From an uncultured Cedecea sp. (GTDB taxonomy: Bacteria > Pseudomonadota > Gammaproteobacteria > Enterobacterales > Enterobacteriaceae): a DNA stretch of 64,000 nt. The notes beneath the pieces are model-generated. The model had not been told where the DNA came from and ran no database searches. It saw only the letters and a list, made by a program, of their open reading frames with translations. The DNA lies in contig NZ_CANMLV010000001.1 in NCBI RefSeq assembly GCF_947498825.1, forward strand, positions 248,001 through 312,000, read 5' to 3'. A program made the translations under genes and the position numbers. This document shows positions 1-8,995 of this stretch, one piece after another (positions within the stretch are counted from its first letter, which is position 1; the number at the start of each line of letters is the position of its first letter).

Positions 1-126
1 ATTGTGGTTGAGCAAGCGAAGATCTACGGAGTAAAAATCTCATTTATGGAATTTACCCGTTCCGGCGGTATTACCGCGCTGATTTGTATGTTGTTGTCCA
101 GCGTATGGATCTTTGCCATTTCCTAG
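1..126 (+). CDS. C-terminal end of an ArsB/NhaD/YbiR-type permease (partial)
   Basis: The first frame is open from base 1 to a TAG at 124-126 and encodes 41 residues. The stretch contains a hydrophobic segment (ITALICMLLSSVWIFAI) preceded by a short polar part that resembles the end of SLC13/ArsB-type anion permeases, where the last membrane helix is followed immediately by the stop. The rest of the gene lies upstream of the window, so substrate and exact family cannot be judged. Confidence 0.55.
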   Translation: MVVEQAKIYGVKISFMEFTRSGGITALICMLLSSVWIFAIS

Positions 127-196
127 TTCACGCCGATAAATATGCCTGAATGCATTTTTTGCGCTAACAAATGTGATTACTATCGTTGAAACTCTG

Positions 197-228
197 CCCG
201 GCAAGTGATTGAATAATCACCTGTCGGG
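197..228. terminator. Inverted repeat after the permease gene
   Basis: Two 14-base arms pair at 13 of 14 positions around a 4-base loop, in the gap between the permease fragment and mtfA. No T-run follows directly on either strand, so it may be a terminator of the permease transcript or only an mRNA-stabilising hairpin. Confidence 0.4.
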
Positions 229-364
229 AGACGAGTGATCGCACTTCACTGCTGTGGCTTTTTTTACATAACTCACGGCTATTGCTTATGCTTATCGACA
301 CGTGCCATACCTGTACTCTCAACATCACGATACATTTCCTTATAATGACTTAGTGAGCATGTAA

Positions 365-1162
365 ATGATCAAATGGCCATGGAAAGAACAGAATTCGACT
401 CCCATTGATACTCTGCCCTGGCAACAGGCCCTGGCTATTCCCTTACTCTCTTCGCTCAGTGAGTCAGAACAGCAAAAATTAATTCAGCTGGCTAAACGTT
501 TTTTGCAGCAAAAGCATCTGACAGCATTAGATGGCTTCACTCTCAACGAGCTGAAATCAGCACGTATCGCCCTGCTTTTTTGTTTACCGGTACTGGAACT
601 GGGGATTGAATGGCTTGATGGTTTCTACGAAGTACTCATTTACCCTGAGCCCTTTACCCTTGACGATGAGTGGGAAGATGAACATGGCCTGGTTCATCGG
701 CAGCGTGCTGTTCATTCAGGGCAAAGCTGGCAGCAAGGCCCTGTTATTCTGAACTGGCTTGATATCAAAGATTCCTTTGACGCCTCTGGTTTTAATCTCA
801 TCATCCATGAAGTTGCGCATAAGCTTGATATGCGTAATGGTGGTTACGCCAGCGGTGTGCCATTAGCCGGCCTGCGTGAAATTGCCAGCTGGGAACGCGA
901 CCTGCATGCCGCCATGAACCATATTCAGGATGAAATCGATTTGGTCGGTGAAGAAGCCGCCAGTATTGATGCCTATGCCGCTACCGATCCCGCAGAATGC
1001 TTTGCCGTATTATCAGAATACTTTTTCAGTGCTCCACAGCTATTTGAGCCACGATTTACTTCACTTTATCAGCGATTTTGCCAGTTCTATCAACAAGACC
1101 CGATGCAACGGCTATTAGTGAATCAAAACATACCCGATAAGAGCGACAAAATAGCATATTAA
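365..1162 (+). CDS. mtfA: MtfA, zinc aminopeptidase that titrates Mlc
   Basis: The 265-aa product matches the length and sequence pattern of E. coli MtfA (YeeI). The zinc-protease motif HEVAH lies at residues 148-152, and conserved downstream blocks around [14 protein letters not shown] would supply a third metal ligand. In E. coli MtfA binds the repressor Mlc and so relieves repression of the glucose phosphotransferase gene ptsG; it also has peptidase activity. It is a cytoplasmic protein. The gene stands alone, followed by a tRNA-Asn gene as in E. coli, which supports orthology. Confidence 0.95.
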   Translation: MIKWPWKEQNSTPIDTLPWQQALAIPLLSSLSESEQQKLIQLAKRFLQQKHLTALDGFTLNELKSARIALLFCLPVLELGIEWLDGFYEVLIYPEPFTLDDEWEDEHGLVHRQRAVHSGQSWQQGPVILNWLDIKDSFDASGFNLIIHEVAHKLDMRNGGYASGVPLAGLREIASWERDLHAAMNHIQDEIDLVGEEAASIDAYAATDPAECFAVLSEYFFSAPQLFEPRFTSLYQRFCQFYQQDPMQRLLVNQNIPDKSDKIAY

Positions 1163-1215
1163 GTCACCATCATGCTCTAAAATTAATCATACTAATTAAT
1201 ATGTTAGTTTTAGTG

Positions 1216-1244
1216 TTGACAGTTTTAATCGCTAACGCTAACAT
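1216..1244 (+). promoter_or_regulatory. Promoter of the first tRNA-Asn gene
   Basis: A perfect -35 box TTGACA (1216-1221) is separated by 17 bases from TAACAT (1239-1244), which ends 18 bases before the mature tRNA. The spacing fits a sigma-70 tRNA promoter. Confidence 0.75.
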
Positions 1245-1262
1245 ATGCCTCGTTAAGACAAT

Positions 1263-1338
1263 TCCTCTGTAGTTCAGTCGGTAGAACGGCGGACTGTTAA
1301 TCCGTATGTCACTGGTTCGAGTCCAGTCAGAGGAGCCA
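1263..1338 (+). tRNA. asnT: tRNA-Asn (anticodon GTT)
   Basis: This 76-base gene has a complete cloverleaf: the acceptor arm TCCTCTG pairs with CAGAGGA, the anticodon loop is CTGTTAA with GTT, the T-loop is GGTTCGAGTCC and CCA is encoded. It lies directly after mtfA, like asnT in E. coli. Integrative elements frequently use asn tRNA genes in enteric bacteria, and the integrase relic just downstream fits this. Confidence 0.97.
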
Positions 1339-1347
1339 ATTTAAAGA

Positions 1348-1377
1348 AAGCAGACGTTCACTGACGTCTGCTTTTTT
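1348..1377 (+). terminator. Rho-independent terminator after tRNA-Asn
   Basis: A 10-base stem (AAGCAGACGT with its complement) with a 6-base loop is followed by a run of T, nine bases after the tRNA CCA end. Confidence 0.85.
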
Positions 1378-1517
1378 GTTTTCTATCAATTACTTACCCT
1401 CTCTTTTAGGTTCACCCTCTTCCACCAAAAAACGCTACGACTCACTACTTTTGTTGGTAGAATCGTTGGTATCTCTGGTTCGATTTTGCTTATACCAACA
1501 AATCAAGGGGGCGAGTC

Positions 1518-1592
1518 ATGTCACTTACTGATTCCAAAGTAAAAAATGCCAAGTCTCTTGAGAAGGAATATAAGCTGACTGACGGCTTTGGT
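1518..1592 (+). pseudogene. N-terminal relic of a P4-type tyrosine integrase
   Basis: The first 25 codons (MSLTDSKVKNAKSLEKEYKL and a few more) match the amino end of P4-family integrases, whose genes usually sit next to the tRNA attachment site. A Shine-Dalgarno GGGGGCG precedes the ATG. After about base 1592 the similarity stops and unrelated DNA in the opposite reading direction begins, so at least 370 codons including the catalytic domain are missing. The fragment marks the edge of a former genomic island. Confidence 0.75.
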
Positions 1593-1599
1593 ATCCCTA

Positions 1600-1911
1600 C
1601 CGGATTCTGGTTGCCTGTATTTGAAGGAACATTGACGCCTGAACTGTCTGGCGTCCAGATGATGGTGAGACGCGGATCTTCCTCTGTAGTAAACGTATAC
1701 GCTTTACGGCTCTCATCCCATGCCATTTTACGCACACGCACCATATCTTTACCCGGTGGAGTGTGCCAGCCGTGGGAGCCGGATTACCTTTATCATCTTC
1801 CTCCCATGAATAACGTACACGACTTGGTACTTCACGCACCTGTTCCAGACGCATACGGTCAATAAAGTCCTGTTCACCGTCATTCCGCCTTCCGGGCACC
1901 ATTCCCATCAC
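1600..1911 (-). pseudogene. Decayed coding fragment, unknown family
   Basis: Protein-like sequence runs on the minus strand but changes frame near 1745-1790: one frame holds FIDRMRLEQVREVPSRVRYS and the next holds VRVRKMAWDESRKAYTF. No start or stop suits a complete gene. I take it to be the remnant of an island gene joined to the integrase fragment by a deletion. I do not recognise the family. Bases 1912-2130 show nothing. Confidence 0.4.
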
Positions 1912-2130
1912 GACTGCGGCTACGGGAGCACCGGGCAGCTGGAAGCAATTCTTTCAAGTCCTGTAGACATCTCACCAAGTTTTACCGCCCACGTTCCTGA
2001 CGTAAACTCTCTTCGGGTTCATTTAGTCATCCCTGATTCATACTGGGTCAGCGATATGAAAGAATGTCATGACACCGTTCTCTTCTCATAACGACACATG
2101 ACACAAGCATACCGTACAGCAAAACAGTGA

Positions 2131-3662
2131 TTATTCTTTGGCGTATTCGATCCGGTTCTTACCATTGGCTTTAGCACTGATACAGTGCATCGTCGGCAGC
2201 TTTTATCAGACATTCATAATCAGGATGCCCATTATAGGTAGCTATACCTGCGCTTATTGTCACAAAAATTCTTTCATCTCTCTGAATATAAATCGATTTT
2301 TCCTGAATTTTCTTTCTCATTCTGTCAATTATGCTATAAGCTTCAGCTTTTGATGTTTCAATCAGTACAATAAGAAATTCTTCCCCGCCATAACGGAAAA
2401 TGTAGTCGCTACTCCTCGCGCTTTCATATAAAACCTCAGCTGTTTTCACCAGAATATCATCGCCAGCAGCATGACCATATGTGTCGTTAATTATTTTAAA
2501 ATTATCTATACCCGTCATACTTCAAGTTACCTGGGTGTTGCCTGCATTCAGCCCGCCGAATCACATAGTTATCTATGCTCATCGACGGGCTGAACTTGGC
2601 GCCTACAGGTAACTCGAATTATTTAGGGTATATATCAATCATAACAATGCAGAGAGGAATACTGGAATGCATGGCCAGAGATATTTCATGCCGAAGGATT
2701 GTGGGTAAAAAACGACGATTTAATAAAAGTGTGAGGGTATCTTTTCCACTTTCCAGTTTCTGGACCTCATCGAACAGAGATCCAAGTAATACATTTATTT
2801 TGTGGATTTTACTTCGCACCGATTTGAGTAATGGTGCATAATCCTGCTGTGTTAACAGTACGCCATTACTGTAACGCTGAATACAGTTATCAGTCTCTTT
2901 AATTGTCTCGGAGATAGTCTGTATTCTCTGCGAATCACTGAAATTTGATTTACCTTTATGGTTAAACCACAGCGCGAAATCAGAATCATTTAGCTCCTGG
3001 ATAGTATTCAGCGGCGTGCCGGTCGCAACACTGAATATAAAGGCATTTTCCCAGTTTAATAGAGATGCATTCTGACGCTCTCTCTCTATACTGGCATTTT
3101 CCAGAATAGAAAATAGTCGATACGACTCCTCATTTTTGGCTTCGATATTATGTGATTTTGAATAGCTTTTACTCATTATCTCTATAGCGATATCAACAGA
3201 AGCCGAAGTAAAACGTATCGCGTCAAAGCAGAGATATTTTTCCTCTGCATGCTTTTCAATATCTTCATAAATATGCCATTTCAGACGTCTGGCCCCACGC
3301 TCAACCAAATCAACAGGAATACCGATACGTGCATGAACTTCACCAATTTTCTTTTGATAATTGATCAAGTCCGTCAGATGCTCTCCGCGGTTTGTCAGGA
3401 TACTCGTTATCCATTTAGTCATAGCGCCATGAAGACTGTCGTGAACTTGCTGGCTTGAAAGAAAAAAAGCGGCATCACTGTCTTTTAGCATGTAGCCATA
3501 GAACTTGTCGGCAAACTCAGACGCTTTCTGGGTTGCAATACTGCGTAACAGGTTGAATGCTTCCGCTGAGGTTAACGCGATTATCTGTCCCCATTCTGAT
3601 TTTATGACTTGATTGTAGTCAACCTCACAGCTCTCTCTTGTTTCATCAGTAATCAATGACAT
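2131..3662 (-). pseudogene. dosC: dosC-like globin-coupled diguanylate cyclase, disrupted
   Basis: Read from 3662 the product has a haem-globin sensor domain (proximal histidine at about residue 110 in VHARIGIP), a middle linker domain and a GGDEF domain, matching E. coli DosC (about 460 aa), the oxygen-sensing enzyme that makes cyclic di-GMP. The GGDEF part is broken by a 122-bp element at 2509-2630. Removing 124 bases (element plus a TA duplication) restores the frame exactly and rejoins VMIDI with DNFKIINDTYGH. The active motif RYGGEEF is intact beyond the insertion. A second lesion, one extra T near 2165, shifts the last 15 or so codons; without it the end reads QAKANGKNRIEYAKE. The upstream ORF stops inside the element, so the cyclase is almost certainly inactive, although the globin part may still be made. 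Confidence 0.9.
2509..2630. mobile_element. 122-bp palindromic MITE inserted in the GGDEF domain
   Basis: The element begins TACCC and ends GGGTA and is flanked by a TA duplication (2507-2508 and 2631-2632). Its arms are long imperfect inverted repeats (ATACTTCAAGTTACCTG at the left, CAGGTAACTCGAATTATT at the right) around a second internal palindrome. It resembles the palindromic repeats common in Yersinia, Serratia and relatives, recognisable by the ends CTTCAAGTT and AACTCGAAT. It has no coding capacity and must have been moved by a transposase elsewhere. Confidence 0.85.
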
Positions 3663-4947
3663 GTTCAAGTTTTAATCTCTTTTACGAAGATGTGTGCAGA
3701 ATATAATCAATCTAAAATACGATTGAGTGTGCCTGGCGCTAATTTCGGGCACCCGTTAACTCGCACTGGCGGATAATATGATTGAGGTTGAATGGTATAT
3801 CACATTCAGGAAATTAAGAACATTCTCAGAGTCACGTTTATTATGCACATTTTTATTGAAATTTTTTTTCGGCTCTGTGAATTTCTTGATCGATGAAAAA
3901 AGCACCTTCATCAGTAACCTCTGGCCTCGTCTTCCTCCCGACGGATAACCCGAAAAAAATTATTCAAGTCACTCAATAGCCACAGATAACTCCGCTATTT
4001 TATTCACACAAAGAATACGGGGTCACATTCAAAAAAAGAACATAACAACTCCATTAAAATTGACATCGTCGGCATACTGTCCTTATAAAAAACAGATTAT
4101 GACTATCTATAAATATATTTAATGATAAATTTAATATATCAACAGACATAGTCTGTGCAATATTAAAATGTACGGGTGTTTTTTTAAAAATAAATATTCA
4201 GCGATAATAAAATATAAAGTTAGAATTAAAAAAACACACTTTACCCGCTCATATTTATCGATATACTCTCTCTACTCCTTCGTGGGTAGTTTCTGTTAAC
4301 AGTATATAATGTAAATATATGTTTCCCCATACCTGATTTACATTACAATCAATACCCACAACAAAAAAATGACCTTAACAAATTGATTATAAAGAAATTT
4401 ATCAATCATGCAGAATGTTTGATTTTCTTATCCATAAACAACCAATTGATACAACAGATCGATATCATTTAATTAATAGTCAAAATCTATTAAATGCTGT
4501 GCTATTGATCGTTTTAAACTATTTCTATTTGTAAATGATTCATGCAATGATTAATAAAATTCCTACTCGACATCAAATAACCAAAAGCCGGAAACCGCTG
4601 ACAAATCAGATCTCGAGGCATGCCATACAGAAAACAGGAGCTGTCTTTTATGTCCCTGCTCATAATATTTTAGCATTGTTACTCTGCTTGTTTCAGGTGC
4701 ATTCTGGTGATCTTACGTCACCAAAAAAATAGTTTAAATCATTATAAAATTAAAAAACAAATTATTGACAGCAAGTGATATTCAAAATACTTTAACTGTT
4801 TTAAAAGAAGTTGCGTCATACTTTTTTTAACGCTATTTAATACGTATCGCACTAAGTAGATTCATTACCACCAGCATCGTAAAAAAATTATCACAATAAA
4901 ACACAGCATAGCTGACATCAATTATAACAACACGCTTAAGGTTTAAA
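3663..4947. other. AT-rich intergenic region without a convincing gene
   Basis: This stretch is clearly richer in A+T than its surroundings. The only longer frame (4535-4732, plus) has no ribosome-binding site and an unconvincing composition. I see no tRNA and no clear terminator. It probably holds promoters for the genes on both sides. Confidence 0.5.
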
Positions 4948-5070
4948 GTGGAAAACTTATTATTTATTATTCTTACTACCGTACTGTTTATTGCGGCCGT
5001 ATTTTTAATTATATCTTATATAAGAGATACGAAAAGCACTAAGCTCCCTGTATCCAAACGCAAGCGATAA
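4948..5070 (+). CDS. Small single-pass membrane protein (40 aa)
   Basis: A GTG start has AAGG six bases upstream and opens a 40-codon frame. The product starts with about six residues, then a long hydrophobic segment (LLFIILTTVLFIAAVFLIIS), then a strongly basic tail ending in KRKR, so the C-terminus should lie in the cytoplasm. It lies 44 bases upstream of the EAL-domain gene on the same strand and could be co-transcribed with it. I do not know its function. Confidence 0.6.
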   Translation: MENLLFIILTTVLFIAAVFLIISYIRDTKSTKLPVSKRKR

Positions 5071-5114
5071 CATGTTTTCTGTTAGCGATTAATATTATCG
5101 ACACCGGAGATAAA

Positions 5115-5786
5115 ATGAACATCGAATTTGTCGCTGAGCCTATAGTCAGTATTAATGAAAAACTGCTGGGCGTGGAGCTACTGACCCGCTTTGTTTTAAA
5201 TATGACTAAACCATTACACCCACAGTTTGTTATTTCTGGCTGGGATTTTGAACGAAAGCAATCCTTTCTTTATCAACAGATCGATGTTATTGCCTCAAAA
5301 CGCAGCTGGTTTGAACGCAATGGTTTGTTTTGCACACTTAATATTGATGATGACATGGCAATGTTAATCAGCATTGATGAAAAGTTAAAAAACAATTTAA
5401 AATCAATGCCTTTTGTTAAGCTCGAGGTTTCTGAACACTTCCACGAGCGTGAACCAGAATTAAAAAATCCGTTGCTCAAGTCACTTAATCAAGGCCAGAA
5501 TGGCCTCTGGCTGGATGACCTCGGAGCCGGAAATGCTAATATCGCCTGCCTGCTTAATGGGTATTTTGAAGTAGCGAAGATAGATCGTTATTTTTTTAAA
5601 GAAGAAATCAAAAAAAACACATTCCTTCTGTTGATTAAAAACATCAGAAAATACTGTGATAAAATCGTCGTTGAAGGTATTGAGAGTAGACAGCACTTCC
5701 CTGTTTTGCGTGAGGCCAATATTTGGGGATTACAAGGGTATCTTTTTGAATCCGTACCCTTTCATCAGATTGAATCGTTATTATAA
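5115..5786 (+). CDS. EAL-domain protein (cyclic di-GMP phosphodiesterase or YdiV-like)
   Basis: The 223-aa protein is a stand-alone EAL domain without sensor or GGDEF part, close in size to YdiV/CdgR. The signature positions are mostly kept: E21 in VELLTR, the NID motif, EVSE, the DD pair in WLDDLGAGN, the lysine in AKID, VVEGIE and LQGYLF. YdiV has lost several of these, so this protein may be catalytically active, hydrolysing cyclic di-GMP in the cytoplasm. A GGAG lies just upstream of the ATG. With the dosC-like gene broken next door, the local pair of making and degrading enzymes has lost its synthase. Confidence 0.8.
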   Translation: MNIEFVAEPIVSINEKLLGVELLTRFVLNMTKPLHPQFVISGWDFERKQSFLYQQIDVIASKRSWFERNGLFCTLNIDDDMAMLISIDEKLKNNLKSMPFVKLEVSEHFHEREPELKNPLLKSLNQGQNGLWLDDLGAGNANIACLLNGYFEVAKIDRYFFKEEIKKNTFLLLIKNIRKYCDKIVVEGIESRQHFPVLREANIWGLQGYLFESVPFHQIESLL

Positions 5787-6109
5787 ATGGTTGATTCAAT
5801 ATTCAGTGCAACAATTCAAATAGCGATCAAGCTCTGGTTATGGCTGCTGTCGGCATTCCAAACCGGGAATTGACAGCAATCTTCCGGCCCCTGGCCCATA
5901 TCCCCGCTCCCAGAGATATTCATCCTGGAAAAGCATCTTCAAGCTGTCCCCCACCACCACTCTCGCCAGAAAAGATTAAATAGGAATTTTTACCTGTCGC
6001 AACATCATTGTAACAAGTAAATTTTATTTACCTGGCTCAAGAATCGGGCCAAAACATCATAAATACACTTTTTTGTGTACTATGAAGATTGATGGTAGTG
6101 AGGTTAACT
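5787..6109. other. Intergenic region between the EAL gene and osmB
   Basis: No gene-like frame is visible. It should contain the osmB promoter; no strong sigma-70 boxes stand out, which is compatible with a stress-type promoter. Confidence 0.4.
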
Positions 6110-6322
6110 ATGCTTTTAAAACGCAGCTTTTCTGTTGCAGTCGTGATACTGCTTACCCTCTCTATTACTGCCTGCGGACATATGTCTAATCGCGGTCGTG
6201 ATACGGCGATTGGTGCTGGTATAGGCGCGGTTGGTGGTGCAGTGCTGACCGGAGGAAGTGCAGTTGGTACCGTGGGGGGTGCCGCAGTCGGAGGTGTTAT
6301 CGGTCATCAAATTAGTCGATAA
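6110..6322 (+). CDS. osmB: OsmB, osmotically inducible lipoprotein
   Basis: The 70-aa product has a lipoprotein signal ending in ITAC and then a glycine-zipper region (AIGAGIGAVGGAVLTGG... AAVGGVIGHQ) that matches E. coli OsmB nearly throughout. OsmB is a small stress-induced outer-membrane lipoprotein. I chose the ATG at 6110 because GTGAGG lies six bases before it; an upstream TTG in frame lacks such a site and would lengthen the signal peptide. Confidence 0.92.
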   Translation: MLLKRSFSVAVVILLTLSITACGHMSNRGRDTAIGAGIGAVGGAVLTGGSAVGTVGGAAVGGVIGHQISR

Positions 6323-6330
6323 CTTACCCT

Positions 6331-6372
6331 GAAAAAAACCGCTGTAGGGATTTTCCCGAAGCGGTTTTTTAT
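6331..6372 (+). terminator. Terminator of osmB
   Basis: AAAACCGCT and AAGCGGTTTT form a stem around a 20-base loop, followed by TTATT, starting eight bases after the stop codon. Confidence 0.85.
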
Positions 6373-6577
6373 TGCCCGCAATATTCTTCAGCCCCCACTG
6401 GCAGTCTGAGTGATTCATTGAAGTCACTCAGTAGTGAATTAAAGCAACAAAGATAAAATCGCTGATACTGACGATGTGTCTCTCTCACCAGGCCCCCCTC
6501 CCTTTATTCGTTATCTCACACGACTATAACGGAAACTGGCGTAATTTATCCTGGATTGCGGCTTTAAGAGCCGATAT

Positions 6578-6820
6578 TCATCGAAGACTTGTTGATAAAA
6601 TCAGCCTGTTTCTGAATCCACCCCTCGCCATCACCCTCCTGCTGACGGAAAGAAGAACAATACAGACAACAAGAAAGCGCACAGTACCGCTGTGGCGCTG
6701 TTTTTCAGGAAACAGTAGCAGCGCCAGTAAATAAAAGAGGGCAAACAACGTAACAACCGAAAAAGGAACGGAAAGCATGACAGCAGTACCAAGGCTAGCA
6801 GTGATTTTAGATGCTGGCAT
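6578..6820 (-). CDS. Doubtful small membrane protein
   Basis: An 80-codon frame encodes two hydrophobic segments (around residues 8-37 and 45-60) and a basic tail. It has no clear ribosome-binding site, and another overlapping frame is also hydrophobic, so the pattern may be composition only. The rest of the 540-base gap between osmB and the GNAT gene shows nothing else. Confidence 0.25.
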   Translation of the reverse strand: MPASKITASLGTAVMLSVPFSVVTLFALFYLLALLLFPEKQRHSGTVRFLVVCIVLLSVSRRVMARGGFRNRLILSTSLR

Positions 6821-6863
6821 ATATAAAGCACTGCTGTCTTCTTTAAATTAAGAATGTGTTGTC

Positions 6864-7331
6864 TCAGAGCGCTAACCGGTACTCTATTACACCGGGCTTT
6901 TCTGCCACCCAGTCATAAAGTCGCTGTGCGGTAGTGTTTTTTTCCTGGGTATGCCAGTACAACCGGCCACACTGCCGCTCGCTTGCCTGCCGCTTAACGT
7001 ACTCGATCAACTGCTTGCCAATATGTTTCCCCCGGCCATTCTCTGTCACGAACAGGTCTTCCAGATAACAGAAATCATTCACTGACCATGTGGACCCGTG
7101 AAAAACATAATGAACAAAACCCAGTACCGTCGTTCCCTGTCTGGCTACCGCACACCAGACAGGCTGCTCTGGATTAAAAAAACGTCGCCAGGTTTCTCGG
7201 GTTGTCTCTTCCGATAAACTGACCTCATAAAACTGCTGATACTTTTCCCACAAAGGAAGCCACTGGAGATACTCATCCTGTTGTACCGCTACCACTGATA
7301 TTTCACTGTTTTTATCCGTCATCTCAATCAC
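6864..7331 (-). CDS. GNAT-family N-acetyltransferase
   Basis: The 155-aa protein has the GNAT fold order: acceptor-side N-terminus, then LEDLFVTENGRGKHIGKQLI with the acetyl-CoA pyrophosphate-binding motif RGKHIG, then the NTTAQRLYDW block and a C-terminal strand. It should transfer an acetyl group from acetyl-CoA to an amine on an unknown small molecule or protein. It is transcribed away from the MocR-type regulator next to it, an arrangement in which the regulator commonly controls the divergent enzyme gene. Confidence 0.85.
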   Translation of the reverse strand: MIEMTDKNSEISVVAVQQDEYLQWLPLWEKYQQFYEVSLSEETTRETWRRFFNPEQPVWCAVARQGTTVLGFVHYVFHGSTWSVNDFCYLEDLFVTENGRGKHIGKQLIEYVKRQASERQCGRLYWHTQEKNTTAQRLYDWVAEKPGVIEYRLAL

Positions 7332-7428
7332 CTTATTAACATACTGGATATTGTTTGATGAGAGAGTAACGCGTAGAGTGGTATCGCATAAGATACACTT
7401 ATCGACTTTTATATGGATCCACTTTGCA

Positions 7429-8904
7429 ATGAAAAAAAATGTGGCCAGTTTTCCGGGGCTCTTGCTTCAGAAAGGTAAAATCAAAGATCAATTTTATTTC
7501 TCTATCAAAGAATTGATATTAAACGGCCAGCTTCAGGCCGGGGAAAAAATCCCCTCCAGCCGAACCCTCAGTGAAATGATGTCAATTTCAAGAAATTCTG
7601 TTCTGTCCGGCCTCGAACGGCTGATTGATGAAGGATATTTGCAAACTAAAGCAGGTTCGGGAACTTATGTCGCATCCATCATTCCGGATGAGATGATTGC
7701 GATTAAATCGCTATCGCCTGCTGACAATAAGATATCGGCACTGAGTCATACGAATATTAATCCACACAGACATGTCGTCAAAGAGATATGGGATAAGACT
7801 CAACCCTATTCCGGGCAGCAGATGACCTTTAACATTGGTGTTGGTTGCACAGACCTCTTTCCTTATGAGCTATGGGGACGTCTTTCCGGGCGAGTCTGGC
7901 GTCAGTTTCGGCATCAGGACAGGGAACTCAATCACCCTATGGGATACCCGCCGTTGCGTCGAGCCATCAGTGAATATGTACGCGCTACGCGTGGCCTTAA
8001 TTGCAGCGAAGAGCAGGTTCTTATCGTCAATGGCACTCAACAAGCGATGAATCTTGCCGCCCAGGTTCTGTTGCAAAAAGACGATGAAGTTTGGTTAGAT
8101 GAGCCTGGTTATGACGGCGCTTTGGGCGTATTTACTGCTCAGGGGGCAATAGTCCGCCCGGTTATCAGTGATAAGCAAGGTATGGATATTGCCTACGCGA
8201 TACAGCACTGGCCGCAGGCAAAAATGATGTTTACTGCTCCATCACACCAATTTCCACTTGGCGGGACATTAAGTTTATCCCGAAGAATGGCGCTGCTTGA
8301 CTGGGCAGCCGACAATAAAATGTGGATTTTTGAAGATGATTATAACAGTGAGTTCAGGTATCACTCTCAGCCACTGCCCGCCCTGCAAGGTTTAGATAAA
8401 CATCAGCGTGTTATTTACGCAGGATCATTCTCTAAAATGATGTTTCCCGGATTTCATATCGGCTTTTTGGTCATACCGGAAAGTCTTATAGAGCCGTTTA
8501 AAATAGCCAAATACTACACCGACACCCGTACGCCTTATTTAGACCAGGCCATTCTGGCAAGCTTTATTTCACAAGGCCATTATGCACGTCACGTGAGAAG
8601 AATAAGAAAAGCCTGTCATGAACGCCAGCAAGTGATGCTGGAAGCAATACAAATCTATTTATCCGGAATAATGGTTGCTGAGGCTTTAGATTCAGGTATT
8701 CATCTGGTTTGCTGGTTATCCAACCATATCCATGGAACCACTCTGATTGAGCAATGCCGTAAAGTGGGGTTAGGTGCTCAGCCACTGTCACGTTACTGCC
8801 AGACAGCATCTGAACGTCAGGCCATTCTGTTAGGTTTCGCTGCGCACACGCCTGACGAAATTATTGAAGGGATAAAGAAACTGGCCCAGGTTTTAGCCCA
8901 ATAA
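7429..8904 (+). CDS. MocR-type regulator (GntR HTH fused to aminotransferase fold)
   Basis: The protein (491 aa from the chosen start) has an N-terminal winged helix (QLQAGEKIPSSRTLSEMMSISRNSVLSGLERL) and a long class I aminotransferase-like domain with the pyridoxal phosphate lysine in AGSFSKMMFPG. Such regulators use PLP as ligand and often activate an adjacent divergent gene, here the GNAT enzyme. I prefer the ATG at 7429 (MKKNVASF) over an in-frame upstream start near 7351, because it leaves about 100 bases for a shared promoter. The upstream start would leave only 19 bases. Confidence 0.85.
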   Translation: MKKNVASFPGLLLQKGKIKDQFYFSIKELILNGQLQAGEKIPSSRTLSEMMSISRNSVLSGLERLIDEGYLQTKAGSGTYVASIIPDEMIAIKSLSPADNKISALSHTNINPHRHVVKEIWDKTQPYSGQQMTFNIGVGCTDLFPYELWGRLSGRVWRQFRHQDRELNHPMGYPPLRRAISEYVRATRGLNCSEEQVLIVNGTQQAMNLAAQVLLQKDDEVWLDEPGYDGALGVFTAQGAIVRPVISDKQGMDIAYAIQHWPQAKMMFTAPSHQFPLGGTLSLSRRMALLDWAADNKMWIFEDDYNSEFRYHSQPLPALQGLDKHQRVIYAGSFSKMMFPGFHIGFLVIPESLIEPFKIAKYYTDTRTPYLDQAILASFISQGHYARHVRRIRKACHERQQVMLEAIQIYLSGIMVAEALDSGIHLVCWLSNHIHGTTLIEQCRKVGLGAQPLSRYCQTASERQAILLGFAAHTPDEIIEGIKKLAQVLAQ

Positions 8905-8930
8905 AATTGGGCGAATATCATCTTCATAAG

Positions 8931-8965
8931 GCAAGTTTGTCGGCTATTTATACCGACAAACTTGC
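8931..8965. terminator. Bidirectional terminator between convergent genes
   Basis: A perfect 13-base inverted repeat (GCAAGTTTGTCGG and its complement) with a 9-base loop lies between the ends of the MocR-type gene and the binding-protein gene, which face each other. No long T-run is present. Confidence 0.7.
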
Positions 8966-8995
8966 TTCACTAAATCACATCAACAGTCCCTTTCT

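Larger units (their letters stand above)
1260..1493. repeat. 234-bp direct repeat, copy 1 (tRNA-Asn plus 3' flank)
   Basis: The tRNA-Asn gene, its terminator and about 150 further bases are repeated almost identically at 18027-18260 in the same orientation. The last part of this copy runs straight into the start of an integrase fragment; in copy 2 the similarity stops at the equivalent base. Only a handful of substitutions separate the copies. Confidence 0.9.

Noticed and set aside
4535..4732. 65-codon plus-strand frame in the AT-rich gap
   Set aside because: No ribosome site, no domain pattern and an odd basic composition.
6474..6734. 86-codon plus-strand frame after osmB
   Set aside because: No ribosome site and no recognisable features; it is antisense to another doubtful frame.
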